This document shows positions 8,582 through 16,215 of a stretch of 45,136 nt of DNA, in pieces (position 1 is the stretch's first letter; each line of letters begins with the position of its first letter). Position numbers and translations under genes: made by a program. The DNA is taken from contig CABXQD010000005.1 of assembly GCA_902514275.1 (NCBI GenBank), forward strand, positions 1-45,136, given 5' to 3'. The notes beneath the pieces are model-generated. The model was not told where the DNA came from. It did not search any database and worked only from the letters and a program-made list of their open reading frames with translations. The stretch comes from an uncultured marine group I thaumarchaeote. GTDB taxonomy: Archaea; Thermoproteota; Nitrososphaeria; Nitrososphaerales; Nitrosopumilaceae.

Positions 8582-8779
8582 GTGAATTTTTTAAAAAAAC
8601 ATTCATGTAATAATTGTAATAAAAAATTTTCAAAAGAAGAAGAATTGATGAATCATCAACAAATAATTCATGGAAAAAATTTAGAATATGATTGCAAAGA
8701 ATGTAACAAAAATTTTTCAAATATGGAAGATATGAGAACCCATTTGCAAAGAGAACACAGTTACAAAAAAGACAGATAA
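8582..8779 (+). CDS. Two-finger C2H2 zinc-finger protein, 65 aa
   Basis: GTG start two bases after the preceding stop, so translational coupling is likely. Two classic C2H2 fingers: CNNCNKKFSKEEELMNHQQ completed by IIHG, and CKECNKNFSNMEDMRTHLQ completed by REH, joined by a short linker as in eukaryotic tandem fingers. It overlaps nothing and ends at the rpoP stop. Likely a DNA- or RNA-binding regulator; target unknown. Confidence 0.8.
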   Translation: MNFLKKHSCNNCNKKFSKEEELMNHQQIIHGKNLEYDCKECNKNFSNMEDMRTHLQREHSYKKDR

Positions 8780-8974
8780 CTAAATGGCTTTTACAGTTTT
8801 GACCACTGGAGGTCGAACTTTAGTAAATACTCTGAATCCACAAATACATTTGATTTCAGGTAAACGAGATAGTTCAGTGTTTGAAACAATTGTGCCACAT
8901 CTTAAGCAAGCATAATTTACATCAAATGTCTCCACAGGAGTTTCTTCTATTTCTTCAGTAATTTCTTCAGCCAT
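8780..8974 (-). CDS. rpoP: DNA-directed RNA polymerase subunit P (Rpb12-like)
   Basis: Small zinc-ribbon subunit of archaeal RNA polymerase. The core is YACLRCGTIVSNTELSRLP followed by IKCICGFRVFTKVRPP, with C-x2-C then C-x-CG as zinc ligands and the FxKxRPP tail diagnostic of the family. An acidic thaumarchaeal-type N-terminal extension precedes it (EEITEEIEETP). ATG 8974 (MAEEITEE) is the likely start; the frame reaches 8986. It is third in the tuf-rpsJ-rpoP run. Confidence 0.85.
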   Translation of the reverse strand: MAEEITEEIEETPVETFDVNYACLRCGTIVSNTELSRLPEIKCICGFRVFTKVRPPVVKTVKAI

Positions 8975-9013
8975 GTTTATCATCAATTATTTCTATAATT
9001 TAAGGATACCAAA

Positions 9014-9322
9014 TCAAGTTAAAGATAATTCGATGTACACATCATCAGGAATTTTTAACCGCATCAATTGTCTAATTGCTTTATCATCAGCATTAATGTT
9101 GATAATTCTTCGATGCATGCGCATTTCCCATTTTTCATAAGTTTCAGTACCACTGCCACAAGGAGATTTTCTTGTAGCGACATGTAATCTTTTTACTGGA
9201 AGTGGAGTAGGACCTTTTACTTTAACACCAGTTTTTTTACCAATACCCATAATCTCACCACAAACAACATCTAGTTTAGGTAAACTCGTAGAAGTGAGTT
9301 TTACACGGGCGGTTTGTGTCAT
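9014..9322 (-). CDS. rpsJ: 30S ribosomal protein S10 (uS10)
   Basis: Complete 102-residue archaeal uS10, MTQTARVKLTSTSLPKLD at the start with the GPTPLPVKRLHVATRKSPCG loop and the H-R-R-I-I-x-I motif. It is a small-subunit head protein. It lies 9 bp after the EF-1alpha stop, the classical archaeal tuf-rpsJ order. Confidence 0.97.
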   Translation of the reverse strand: MTQTARVKLTSTSLPKLDVVCGEIMGIGKKTGVKVKGPTPLPVKRLHVATRKSPCGSGTETYEKWEMRMHRRIININADDKAIRQLMRLKIPDDVYIELSLT

Positions 9323-9331
9323 AAAAAACGC

Positions 9332-10630
9332 CTATGGTTTGTACTCTTCAGTAATTTCCTTTACAATACCTGCTGCGATTGTAGCACCCATATCTCTGAG
9401 AGCAAATCTACCCATTTCTGGGAAATCATTGAATGTCTCGATACAAGTTGGTCTTACTGGTCTAATCTTAACAATTGCTGCATCTCCAACTTTAAGGAAT
9501 TTTGGATTTTCTTCCTCAACTGCACCAGTTGCTGGGTTGATTTTTTGAAGGAACTCAGTAACAGTTGCTGCAACTTGTGTTGTGTGTGCGTGCATTACTG
9601 GTGTGTAACCAGGAGCAATTGCTGTTGGATGGTGTATAACAATAATTTGGGCTTTGAATTCTTTTGCTACATTTGGTGGGGCATCAGGAGTACCAAGAAC
9701 ATCTCCTCTCTTGATATCTTTCTTTTCAATACCTCTTAGGTTGAAACCAATGTTATCACCTGCTTCAGCAGTTGGCATTTCAGTGTGGTGAGTTTCAATA
9801 GATTTGATTTCACCAAGTGCGCCAGAAGGCATTACAATAATTTTTTGGCCTGCTTTCATGATACCAGTCTCGACTCTACCTACAGGTACAGTTCCTACAC
9901 CAGTAATTGTATAAACGTCTTGAATTGGAGTTCTCAATGGTTTTCCAGTTGGTTTTTCTTCTACTTTGAAGTCATCAAATGCTTCAAGTAGTGTTTTTCC
10001 AGAATACCATGGCATATTCTCAGTTTTCTTAACCAAGTTATCACCTTTCCATCCAGAAACTGGAATGAATGGTACTTCTTCAATTTTATAACCTACAGAG
10101 CGAACTAATTTTTCACCTTTCTCTTTTGCTGCTTTAAAGGCATCTTCTTTGTATTCAACTGCATCCATCTTATTGATTGCAACAATAATTTGTTTTACAC
10201 CTAAGGTCTTAAGCAAAAATGCGTGTTCTCTTGCTTGTCCACCAGCTGCAGTTGCAGTATCAGTTTCACCTTCTTTTGCTGAAAGTACTAAGATAGCGGC
10301 ATCTGCTTCAGAAGCGCCAGTAATCATATTTTTAATGAAGTCCCTGTGACCAGGTGCATCAATTAAAGTAAAGAAGAATTTGTTAGACTCAAATTTTTGG
10401 AATGCTAAATCAATTGTAATTCCTCTTTCTCTTTCATCTTTAATATTATCCATAACCCATGCATACTTGAAAGTATCACCTTTTCCGGTCTTCTCGGATT
10501 CGGCTCCGTGTGCTGCAATGGTTCTCTCATCTACAACTCCTAGATCCATTAAGAAATGACCCATTGTTGTGGATTTACCGTTATCAATATGACCTGTTAC
10601 AATCATGTTTAAGTGTGGTTTATCTGCCAT
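9332..10630 (-). CDS. tuf: Translation elongation factor EF-1alpha (aEF1A)
   Basis: GTPase delivering aminoacyl-tRNA to the ribosome, 432 residues, full length. GTP-binding motifs: G1 GHIDNGKST, G3 DAPGHRDF, G4 NKMD, G5 in VSGWKG. Domains 2 and 3 follow (PVGRVETGIMKAGQKIIV, HAHTTQVAATVTEFLQKI, MGRFALRDMGATIAAGIVKE). It is the first gene of the operon with rpsJ and rpoP, and is transcribed from a TATA element 25 bp upstream. Confidence 0.98.
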   Translation of the reverse strand: MADKPHLNMIVTGHIDNGKSTTMGHFLMDLGVVDERTIAAHGAESEKTGKGDTFKYAWVMDNIKDERERGITIDLAFQKFESNKFFFTLIDAPGHRDFIKNMITGASEADAAILVLSAKEGETDTATAAGGQAREHAFLLKTLGVKQIIVAINKMDAVEYKEDAFKAAKEKGEKLVRSVGYKIEEVPFIPVSGWKGDNLVKKTENMPWYSGKTLLEAFDDFKVEEKPTGKPLRTPIQDVYTITGVGTVPVGRVETGIMKAGQKIIVMPSGALGEIKSIETHHTEMPTAEAGDNIGFNLRGIEKKDIKRGDVLGTPDAPPNVAKEFKAQIIVIHHPTAIAPGYTPVMHAHTTQVAATVTEFLQKINPATGAVEEENPKFLKVGDAAIVKIRPVRPTCIETFNDFPEMGRFALRDMGATIAAGIVKEITEEYKP

Positions 10631-10648
10631 ATCGGATTCGATGTCGAG

Positions 10649-10662
10649 GGCATATATTACTG
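10649..10662 (-). promoter_or_regulatory. TATA box of the tuf operon
   Basis: Read on the minus strand, AGTAATATATGC is centred about 25 bp before the tuf ATG at 10630. In archaea this spacing puts transcription initiation at or next to the start codon, so the tuf mRNA is predicted to be leaderless or nearly so. Confidence 0.55.
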
Positions 10663-10726
10663 TAATGAATTTTTTTGCAAAAAATATTTTTTTAAAATAA
10701 TTTTTGATCTTAAGACTTGACTAAAA

Positions 10727-10737
10727 GCACATAAATC
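10727..10737 (+). promoter_or_regulatory. TATA-like element of FBP aldolase/phosphatase gene
   Basis: GCACATAAATC is centred ~26 bp upstream of ATG 10759. The spacing supports a leaderless mRNA and favours 10759 rather than 10750 as the start codon. Confidence 0.5.
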
Positions 10738-10758
10738 AAAGAAGAAAAAATGAGATAT

Positions 10759-11895
10759 ATGAAAATTACAGTTTCAGTTATCAAAGCAGATGTCGGCGGA
10801 ATAGGCGGACATACAAAACCAAGTGACGGCCTAATTAAAGCAATTAGAGATACCGTTGAAAATTCAGGAGATTTACTAATTGATCATTACATCGGTTATT
10901 GTGGAGATGATACACATATTGTCATGTCACATACACACGGTGTAGATAATGAAAAAATTCACAAGTTAGCATGGGATGCATTTATGGCAGGAACTGAAGT
11001 CGCTAAGAAAGAGGGACTTTATGGAGCAGGTCAAGACTTACTCAAAGATTCTTTTTCAGGTAATGTCAAAGGAATGGGTCCAGGGGTTGCAGAAATGGAA
11101 TTCGAAGAAAGACCAAATGAAGCATTTACAGTTTTTGCAGCAGATAAAACTGAACCAGGTGCATTCAATTATCCAATATACAGAATGTTCGTAGACACAT
11201 TAAGTAACACAGCGTTGATTGTAAACAAAAGTCTTGCAAGCGGAGTAAAGTTCAACATCATGGATGTAGAAAAAGCACAAATTGCAGAATTACAATTATG
11301 GGAAGACAAGCCAACAATTGAAGCAGCATTAATGTATCCAGGAAGATATGTTGTTGATTCAGTTTACACCAGAGACGGTGAACCAATCTTAGATGCATCA
11401 ACAGATAGATTGCATAACATTGCAGGAACATATGTTGGAAAAGATGATCCAATTTGTTTAGTTAGAACACAAAAGAATTTCCCAGCAACAGAAGAAGTTG
11501 GAAGTATGTTTAACAACCCACATTACGTTGCAGGCAACACAAGAGGAAGTCACAATATGCCATTGATGCCAGTAAAATTAAATTCAGCAGCATCAATTAA
11601 TTTCTGCATTCCAATTGTAGAAGCATTAGTCTTTAGTATGCACAATGGTAAATTCACAGGACCATTTGATGGATTCTCTACACCAGACTGGGATTACATC
11701 AGAGAGATTGCAACAAAGAAAGCAATTGCCATTAGAAGTCAAGGATTCATTCATCCAGCAACACTCGTTCCATCAGAATTAGAATATGCTGAAGGATACA
11801 GAGCAAGAATGGATGTTCTAGAAACAAAAATGAAACCAATGGAAGATGAGCCGTCAAATACAGATAGAAAAGAAAATTACGAAGATCCAGATTAA
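10759..11895 (+). CDS. Fructose 1,6-bisphosphate aldolase/phosphatase
   Basis: Bifunctional archaeal type V FBPase that condenses the triose phosphates and dephosphorylates FBP, the committed gluconeogenic step after autotrophic CO2 fixation. The N-terminus MKITVSVIKADVGGIGGHTK is the family signature with metal-binding residues, followed by HYIGYCGDDTHIVMSHTHG and FAADKTEPGAFNYPIYRMF with the Schiff-base region, and NTRGSHNMPLMPV. Length 378 from the chosen ATG is typical. The tail is acidic (MEDEPSNTDRKENYEDPD). Confidence 0.95.
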   Translation: MKITVSVIKADVGGIGGHTKPSDGLIKAIRDTVENSGDLLIDHYIGYCGDDTHIVMSHTHGVDNEKIHKLAWDAFMAGTEVAKKEGLYGAGQDLLKDSFSGNVKGMGPGVAEMEFEERPNEAFTVFAADKTEPGAFNYPIYRMFVDTLSNTALIVNKSLASGVKFNIMDVEKAQIAELQLWEDKPTIEAALMYPGRYVVDSVYTRDGEPILDASTDRLHNIAGTYVGKDDPICLVRTQKNFPATEEVGSMFNNPHYVAGNTRGSHNMPLMPVKLNSAASINFCIPIVEALVFSMHNGKFTGPFDGFSTPDWDYIREIATKKAIAIRSQGFIHPATLVPSELEYAEGYRARMDVLETKMKPMEDEPSNTDRKENYEDPD

Positions 11896-11959
11896 AGATC
11901 TTAGTAATTTCTGCCTTACGAAATAGTTAAATCAAAAAAAAGCGTAAGATTTGCGAAGT

Positions 11960-12370
11960 ATGCACATCATACAAAAAATATTTGATTGGAAAACGTATAT
12001 TTTTACAGTAATAGCAGTAGTTTCATTTTCTAGTTTTATTGCAGTATTATTTGGACAAACTATTCCAGGAGTTATCTTAACATTTTTCAAAGTAGCTGGA
12101 GAATACGTAGTTTTAGGCACAGTATTGATTTTTGCATTTTCATGGTTTCTTAGAGCTAGGCCACATAATCGTCCAAAAAATTACAGAATTGTCCCATTAG
12201 ATGTATTTGGCAAAAAAAGTGAAATTGAAGAAATTAGAACAAAATTCAAAACACATGATGTAGCATGGAGTTTTATGAAACAATATAAAAAAACATACCC
12301 CCTACATAATTTTGCATTAGTATCAGATCTAAAAGATTCAGACAAACCAACAATCTTCAGATACATCTAG
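11960..12370 (+). CDS. Two-TM membrane protein, 136 aa
   Basis: ATG 11960 (MHIIQKIFDWKTYIF); the frame continues to a TTG at 11951. Two hydrophobic segments (~residues 13-34 and 47-65, the second ending FSWFLRARPHNRPKNY) are followed by a cytosolic-looking alpha/beta tail of 65 residues. Unrecognised family. It lies 37 bp upstream of the DNA ligase gene on the same strand. Confidence 0.6.
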   Translation: MHIIQKIFDWKTYIFTVIAVVSFSSFIAVLFGQTIPGVILTFFKVAGEYVVLGTVLIFAFSWFLRARPHNRPKNYRIVPLDVFGKKSEIEEIRTKFKTHDVAWSFMKQYKKTYPLHNFALVSDLKDSDKPTIFRYI

Positions 12371-12407
12371 ATTCAAACTTTTATTCAGGAATAGTAAGTT
12401 ACAATTT

Positions 12408-14177
12408 ATGGAGTATTCTATATTAGCAGAATCTTTTGAAAAAATGGAATCAACTAGAAAGAGGTTAGAATTAACACAGTTCTTAGTAGAATTATTTGAA
12501 AAAACACCTCAAGAAGTAATTTCAAAAATTGTATATCTAATTCAAGGTAAATTAAGACCAGATTTTGAAGGGATAGAATTAGGTGTTGCAGAAAAATTAG
12601 CGATAAGAGCAATTTCAAAATCTTCTGGAATTGCAATTAAAAAAATTGAAGAAGAGTATACAAAAAACGGAGATTTAGGACATGCAGCAGCAATCATTTT
12701 AGAACAAAAAACCCAAACAACATTCCTAATGGAAAACATTACAGTAGAAAGAGTATATGATACATTGTTTAAGATTGCAAAACTAGAAGGAGCAAGATCA
12801 CAAGATATGAAAATTAAATACATATCCAGTTTGCTAAATGATGCAAATCCATTAGAAGCAAGTTTCATTTTAAAAATTCTACTTGGCACATTAAGGCTAG
12901 GAATTGCAGAAAATACAGTAATGGATGCATTAGCAATTGCATATTCAGGAGATAAAGGGAATAGAAAATTATTGCAAAATGCATATAATGTTTCAAGTGA
13001 TTTAGGCAAAGTTGCAGAAACAATTGTAGTTGATGGAATTCAGGGAATTGAAAAATTTAAAGTAAATTTGTTCAATCCAATTAGGCCAATGCTTGCAGAC
13101 AGAGTGAAAAGTGAAAAAGAAGTAATTGAAAAAATGGGTAATGAATTTGCAATAGAGTACAAGTTAGATGGAGAAAGAGTTCAACTTCACATCGAAGGGG
13201 AGAAAATAGAATTATTTTCTAGAAGTCTAGAAAAAATTTCAAGTTACTACCCAGACATTATTGAAAAAATTCCAAAAATTATTCAAGCAGAAGATGCAAT
13301 ATTGGAAGCAGAGATAGTGGCAATTAATGAAAATACAGGAGAGTTCTTACCATTTCAAGAATTAATGCATCGAAGAAGAAAATACAAAATTGAAAAAGCA
13401 GTTACAGAATATCCCATAACAGTAAATTTTTTTGATGTGTTATACAGTAATGGAAAAGATTGTACAAGTCAAAATTACAGAGAAAGAAGAAAAAAATTAG
13501 AAACAATTGTTAAAGAAAATGAATTTGCAAAATTCATTCCAATGATCATAGCAAAAAATGAAAATGACATTGAAGAATTTTTTGAAAATAGTATTAATGC
13601 AGGAAGTGAAGGTCTAATGTTGAAAATGTTGGATAAACCCTACCAAGCAGGGTCAAGAGGAAGTCATTGGTTGAAATTAAAAAGAGAGTACAGAAATGAA
13701 TTAGGAGATAGTTTAGATCTTGTAGTAGTAGGAGGATTTTTTGGAAAAGGAAGAAGAACAGGGAATTATGGAACATTATTACTTTCCACATATGATGAGA
13801 ATACAGATACATTTCCCAGTATTTGTAAAGTTGGAACAGGTTTTACAGATGAAAGTTTGGATCAATTATATCAAATTTTAAATCCAAAAACTACAATTAA
13901 AAAAAATCCACGTATCAATAGTGAAATGGAAGCAGAAGTTTGGTTTGAACCAGAATTAGTAATAGAAATTGTAGCATCTGAAATTACCTTAAGCCCAATC
14001 CACAAAGTAGCACAAGATGAAATTAGAAAGGATGCAGGGTTAGCATTACGATTTCCAAAATTTACAGGAAAGATAAGAGTAGAAAAAATGGCAGAAGATG
14101 CATCAACAGATGAAGAAGTAATTTCATTATACAAAGGACAAAATAAAGCGGCACAGGGTAAAAATTGGATAGAATAG
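12408..14177 (+). CDS. lig: ATP-dependent DNA ligase
   Basis: Replicative/repair ligase of archaeal LigI type, 589 residues. The N-terminal DNA-binding domain spans ~1-210; motif I YKLDGERVQLH carries the adenylated lysine K252; further nucleotidyltransferase motifs are ILEAEIVAINENTG, EGLMLKMLD (motif IV) and WLKLKREY (motif V); the OB-fold domain occupies the C-terminal third (VVVGGFFGKGRRTGNYG). All catalytic motifs are intact. Confidence 0.97.
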   Translation: MEYSILAESFEKMESTRKRLELTQFLVELFEKTPQEVISKIVYLIQGKLRPDFEGIELGVAEKLAIRAISKSSGIAIKKIEEEYTKNGDLGHAAAIILEQKTQTTFLMENITVERVYDTLFKIAKLEGARSQDMKIKYISSLLNDANPLEASFILKILLGTLRLGIAENTVMDALAIAYSGDKGNRKLLQNAYNVSSDLGKVAETIVVDGIQGIEKFKVNLFNPIRPMLADRVKSEKEVIEKMGNEFAIEYKLDGERVQLHIEGEKIELFSRSLEKISSYYPDIIEKIPKIIQAEDAILEAEIVAINENTGEFLPFQELMHRRRKYKIEKAVTEYPITVNFFDVLYSNGKDCTSQNYRERRKKLETIVKENEFAKFIPMIIAKNENDIEEFFENSINAGSEGLMLKMLDKPYQAGSRGSHWLKLKREYRNELGDSLDLVVVGGFFGKGRRTGNYGTLLLSTYDENTDTFPSICKVGTGFTDESLDQLYQILNPKTTIKKNPRINSEMEAEVWFEPELVIEIVASEITLSPIHKVAQDEIRKDAGLALRFPKFTGKIRVEKMAEDASTDEEVISLYKGQNKAAQGKNWIE

Positions 14178-14240
14178 CGCTCAGAATATATCAAAAATCA
14201 TAGAGGATTTAAATTACCAGCAGGCATCTTACTTTTTGTT

Positions 14241-14894
14241 ATGTATAGTGGAGAACTTGAAGTACAAGCAAAAAGAAAGGCTATAGCAGTTTTACAAGAC
14301 GAGATCAATAGAATTCTAAATGCATCTAGAGAACTTGGAACACTAACTGATTCTTTAATGAAAAAAGATAAGAAAGCAATCAAAAACACGTTAGAACAAA
14401 TCTCAACAATAGAAGAAGAAGTAGAGAACCTTAGAAGAAAAATTACACGTGAAGTTGCAGATGTTGGAGGACTAATCATGAATAGAGAAAACCTTCTAAA
14501 CACAGCTTATACAATGGATGAAATTGCAGGTTACATCACAGGTATTGCATTCAAACTTTCAAATGTAAAAATAACTACGTTGAAAAGTTCTAAACTTGAC
14601 AAAGACATTAGTGAATTAATATCATTAGTAGTAGATGAAGTCTACAAACTAAATGAAATTATCAGAAGTCTCAATACAAATACTGCCAATGCAATTGAAT
14701 TGGCTCAAGAAACACAAACAATTGAAAGAGAGATAGACATCAAATATAGAGATGCAACGATAAAACTTCTCAACGAAGTAAAAGATCCAAAAGAATTATT
14801 GTTGATCAAAGATGTGATAGAAGGAATTGAAGAAATGTCAGACAAATGTCAAAGAGTTTCAGATTCATTCATACTGCTAGCATTAAGCCTTTAG
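14241..14894 (+). CDS. DUF47/PhoU-like helical protein
   Basis: All-helical coiled-coil protein of 217 residues with the DUF47/TIGR00153 layout: paired long helices containing E-x3-D metal-cluster-type motifs (SMMM-less version: TIEEEVENLRRKITREVADVG and IEGIEEMSDKCQRVSDSF). Relatives often sit beside Pit phosphate transporters and modulate them, but no transporter is near here. Assignment is by overall pattern. Confidence 0.65.
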   Translation: MYSGELEVQAKRKAIAVLQDEINRILNASRELGTLTDSLMKKDKKAIKNTLEQISTIEEEVENLRRKITREVADVGGLIMNRENLLNTAYTMDEIAGYITGIAFKLSNVKITTLKSSKLDKDISELISLVVDEVYKLNEIIRSLNTNTANAIELAQETQTIEREIDIKYRDATIKLLNEVKDPKELLLIKDVIEGIEEMSDKCQRVSDSFILLALSL

Positions 14895-14986
14895 AAAAAA
14901 CAATTTTAATTTCTACTTTATTTTTAACAATGCTAACCTCAGTTATGCACTATAGAATTCATATACAATACATTTTTGATTAAAGT

Positions 14987-15523
14987 GTGAAGAGTGAATT
15001 AGTAGAAAATAGAATAATCGTTTGGGATATTGAAAACTCTAAAAAACTTTTCACTGAAGGGTATTATGGGAAACCAATTGGTATGCCTAAACCAAAAATT
15101 GAAGAAATTGATGTACCATTAATTTTGGATTTAATTGAAGGATTGTATTTGTTAGAAAATAAAAAAATAAGCATCACCAAATTAAAACAAAAAATAACAG
15201 TCGAACAAATGATAGAGATTTGTAAAAAAGAAGTTCATGAATTTGAAAAAAAATACATTGTTTACAAAAATTTTAGAGATAAAGGATACATAATTAATCC
15301 TGGGATAAAATTTGGATGTGACTTTGCAGTATATGAAAAAGGACCAGGAATTGATCATGCACCATTTTTAATTCAGGTGTACAATAGAAACGAATCAATA
15401 ACATCAACAGGAATTGTTCTTGCAGGAAGACTTGCTACAACAGTAAGAAAACAATTCATTTTAGCAATTCCCAAAGGAAAAGATAAAGTAGATTTTCTTG
15501 CGTTAGATTGGTGGAAAGCTTAA
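14987..15523 (+). CDS. endA: tRNA-splicing endonuclease
   Basis: Cleaves bulge-helix-bulge introns of archaeal pre-tRNA. GTG start (MKSELVENRIIVWD). The N-terminal mixed domain is ~1-90 and the C-terminal nuclease fold ~91-178. The catalytic triad is visible: Tyr in KFGCDFAVYEKGPG, His in IDHAPFLIQVY and Lys in TTVRKQFILAIPKG. The single-domain length of 178 is that of the homotetrameric class, but thaumarchaeal family members vary and a partner subunit elsewhere is possible. Confidence 0.93.
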   Translation: MKSELVENRIIVWDIENSKKLFTEGYYGKPIGMPKPKIEEIDVPLILDLIEGLYLLENKKISITKLKQKITVEQMIEICKKEVHEFEKKYIVYKNFRDKGYIINPGIKFGCDFAVYEKGPGIDHAPFLIQVYNRNESITSTGIVLAGRLATTVRKQFILAIPKGKDKVDFLALDWWKA

Positions 15524-15897
15524 ACAGATTTTATGTGACCAGCAATTCGATCATAAATTTCAAAAAGTTCCTTAGTAATACCAAAAGCAATATGATTATC
15601 CCATTTGCTGCGGATTCTAATTGCAGTATCAGTTGGTTCAACATAGATAGTTGCATCCTTAATAGATTGTTTTGCAATCATATCATTGAGTTCAGTGTCA
15701 GAATTTAGTTTAGTAGCTAAATCACCATGTCCATTCCAATTGACTTTAGTAACTATTTTTGAACCAAAATGTCCCTGAGTGGTTAACATAGTTTTTGCAG
15801 TGTAATGTATAGCAGAAGAACCAACATTTTTTCGAACAATAAAGTGTGCTTGAAATCTATCTAATGCACCCCATGGAAGTGGATTTGGATCTTGCAT
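15520..15897 (-). CDS. Conserved hypothetical protein, 125 aa
   Basis: Soluble 125-residue protein beginning MQDPNPLPWGALDRFQAHF. The central part is beta-rich (KIVTKVNWNGHGDLATKL), then DATIYVEPTDTAIRIRSKWD and a terminal helix. No catalytic motif recognised. It overlaps the convergent endA stop by 4 bp and is 2 bp from the 78-aa gene upstream, so those two form an operon. Confidence 0.6.
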   Translation of the reverse strand: MQDPNPLPWGALDRFQAHFIVRKNVGSSAIHYTAKTMLTTQGHFGSKIVTKVNWNGHGDLATKLNSDTELNDMIAKQSIKDATIYVEPTDTAIRIRSKWDNHIAFGITKELFEIYDRIAGHIKSV

Positions 15898-15899
15898 GA

Positions 15900-16136
15900 T
15901 TATCCCTTTTGAATTATTTGTATGACGTCAATGTTAGAATTTTTAATTTCAAGAGAACCTTTGTTAGTAACCATTCTAGGAGTTTGAGCAAAATATCGAC
16001 TATAGTAATCATCATTTTCAACAGCATCAGTTCCAAGTTCTTTAGATTCAGAATCTATACCGATCTCTTTTAACATTACACTATATTTTTCAGGCCATGT
16101 TTGATAAATGAAAGTATCAGATTCAGTATCATGCAT
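15900..16136 (-). CDS. Conserved hypothetical protein, 78 aa
   Basis: Small acidic protein starting MHDTESDTFIYQTWPEKY, with no Cys or membrane segment. First gene of a two-gene minus-strand unit; its stop lies 2 bp before the ATG of the 125-aa protein. It is divergent from the SDR gene. Function unknown. Confidence 0.55.
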   Translation of the reverse strand: MHDTESDTFIYQTWPEKYSVMLKEIGIDSESKELGTDAVENDDYYSRYFAQTPRMVTNKGSLEIKNSNIDVIQIIQKG

Positions 16137-16215
16137 AAATCATCTCAGAACATCCCACAAATAAAGATATCAAGAAAATAACCCAGAGATCAATCCAAAT
16201 AAATATGCAAAAGGT

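Noticed and set aside
9314-9739. 141-codon plus-strand frame opposite tuf
   Set aside because: Antisense shadow of the EF-1alpha gene, with Cys/Ser/Asn-rich noise composition.
12542-13009. 155-codon minus-strand frame within the DNA ligase gene
   Set aside because: Antisense shadow; the plus-strand frame encodes intact ligase motifs throughout.
14895-14986. Looked for tRNA or other RNA genes in this and other short gaps
   Set aside because: No cloverleaf arms, GTTCNANNC T-loop or CCA-adjacent stem could be seen here or elsewhere in the window.
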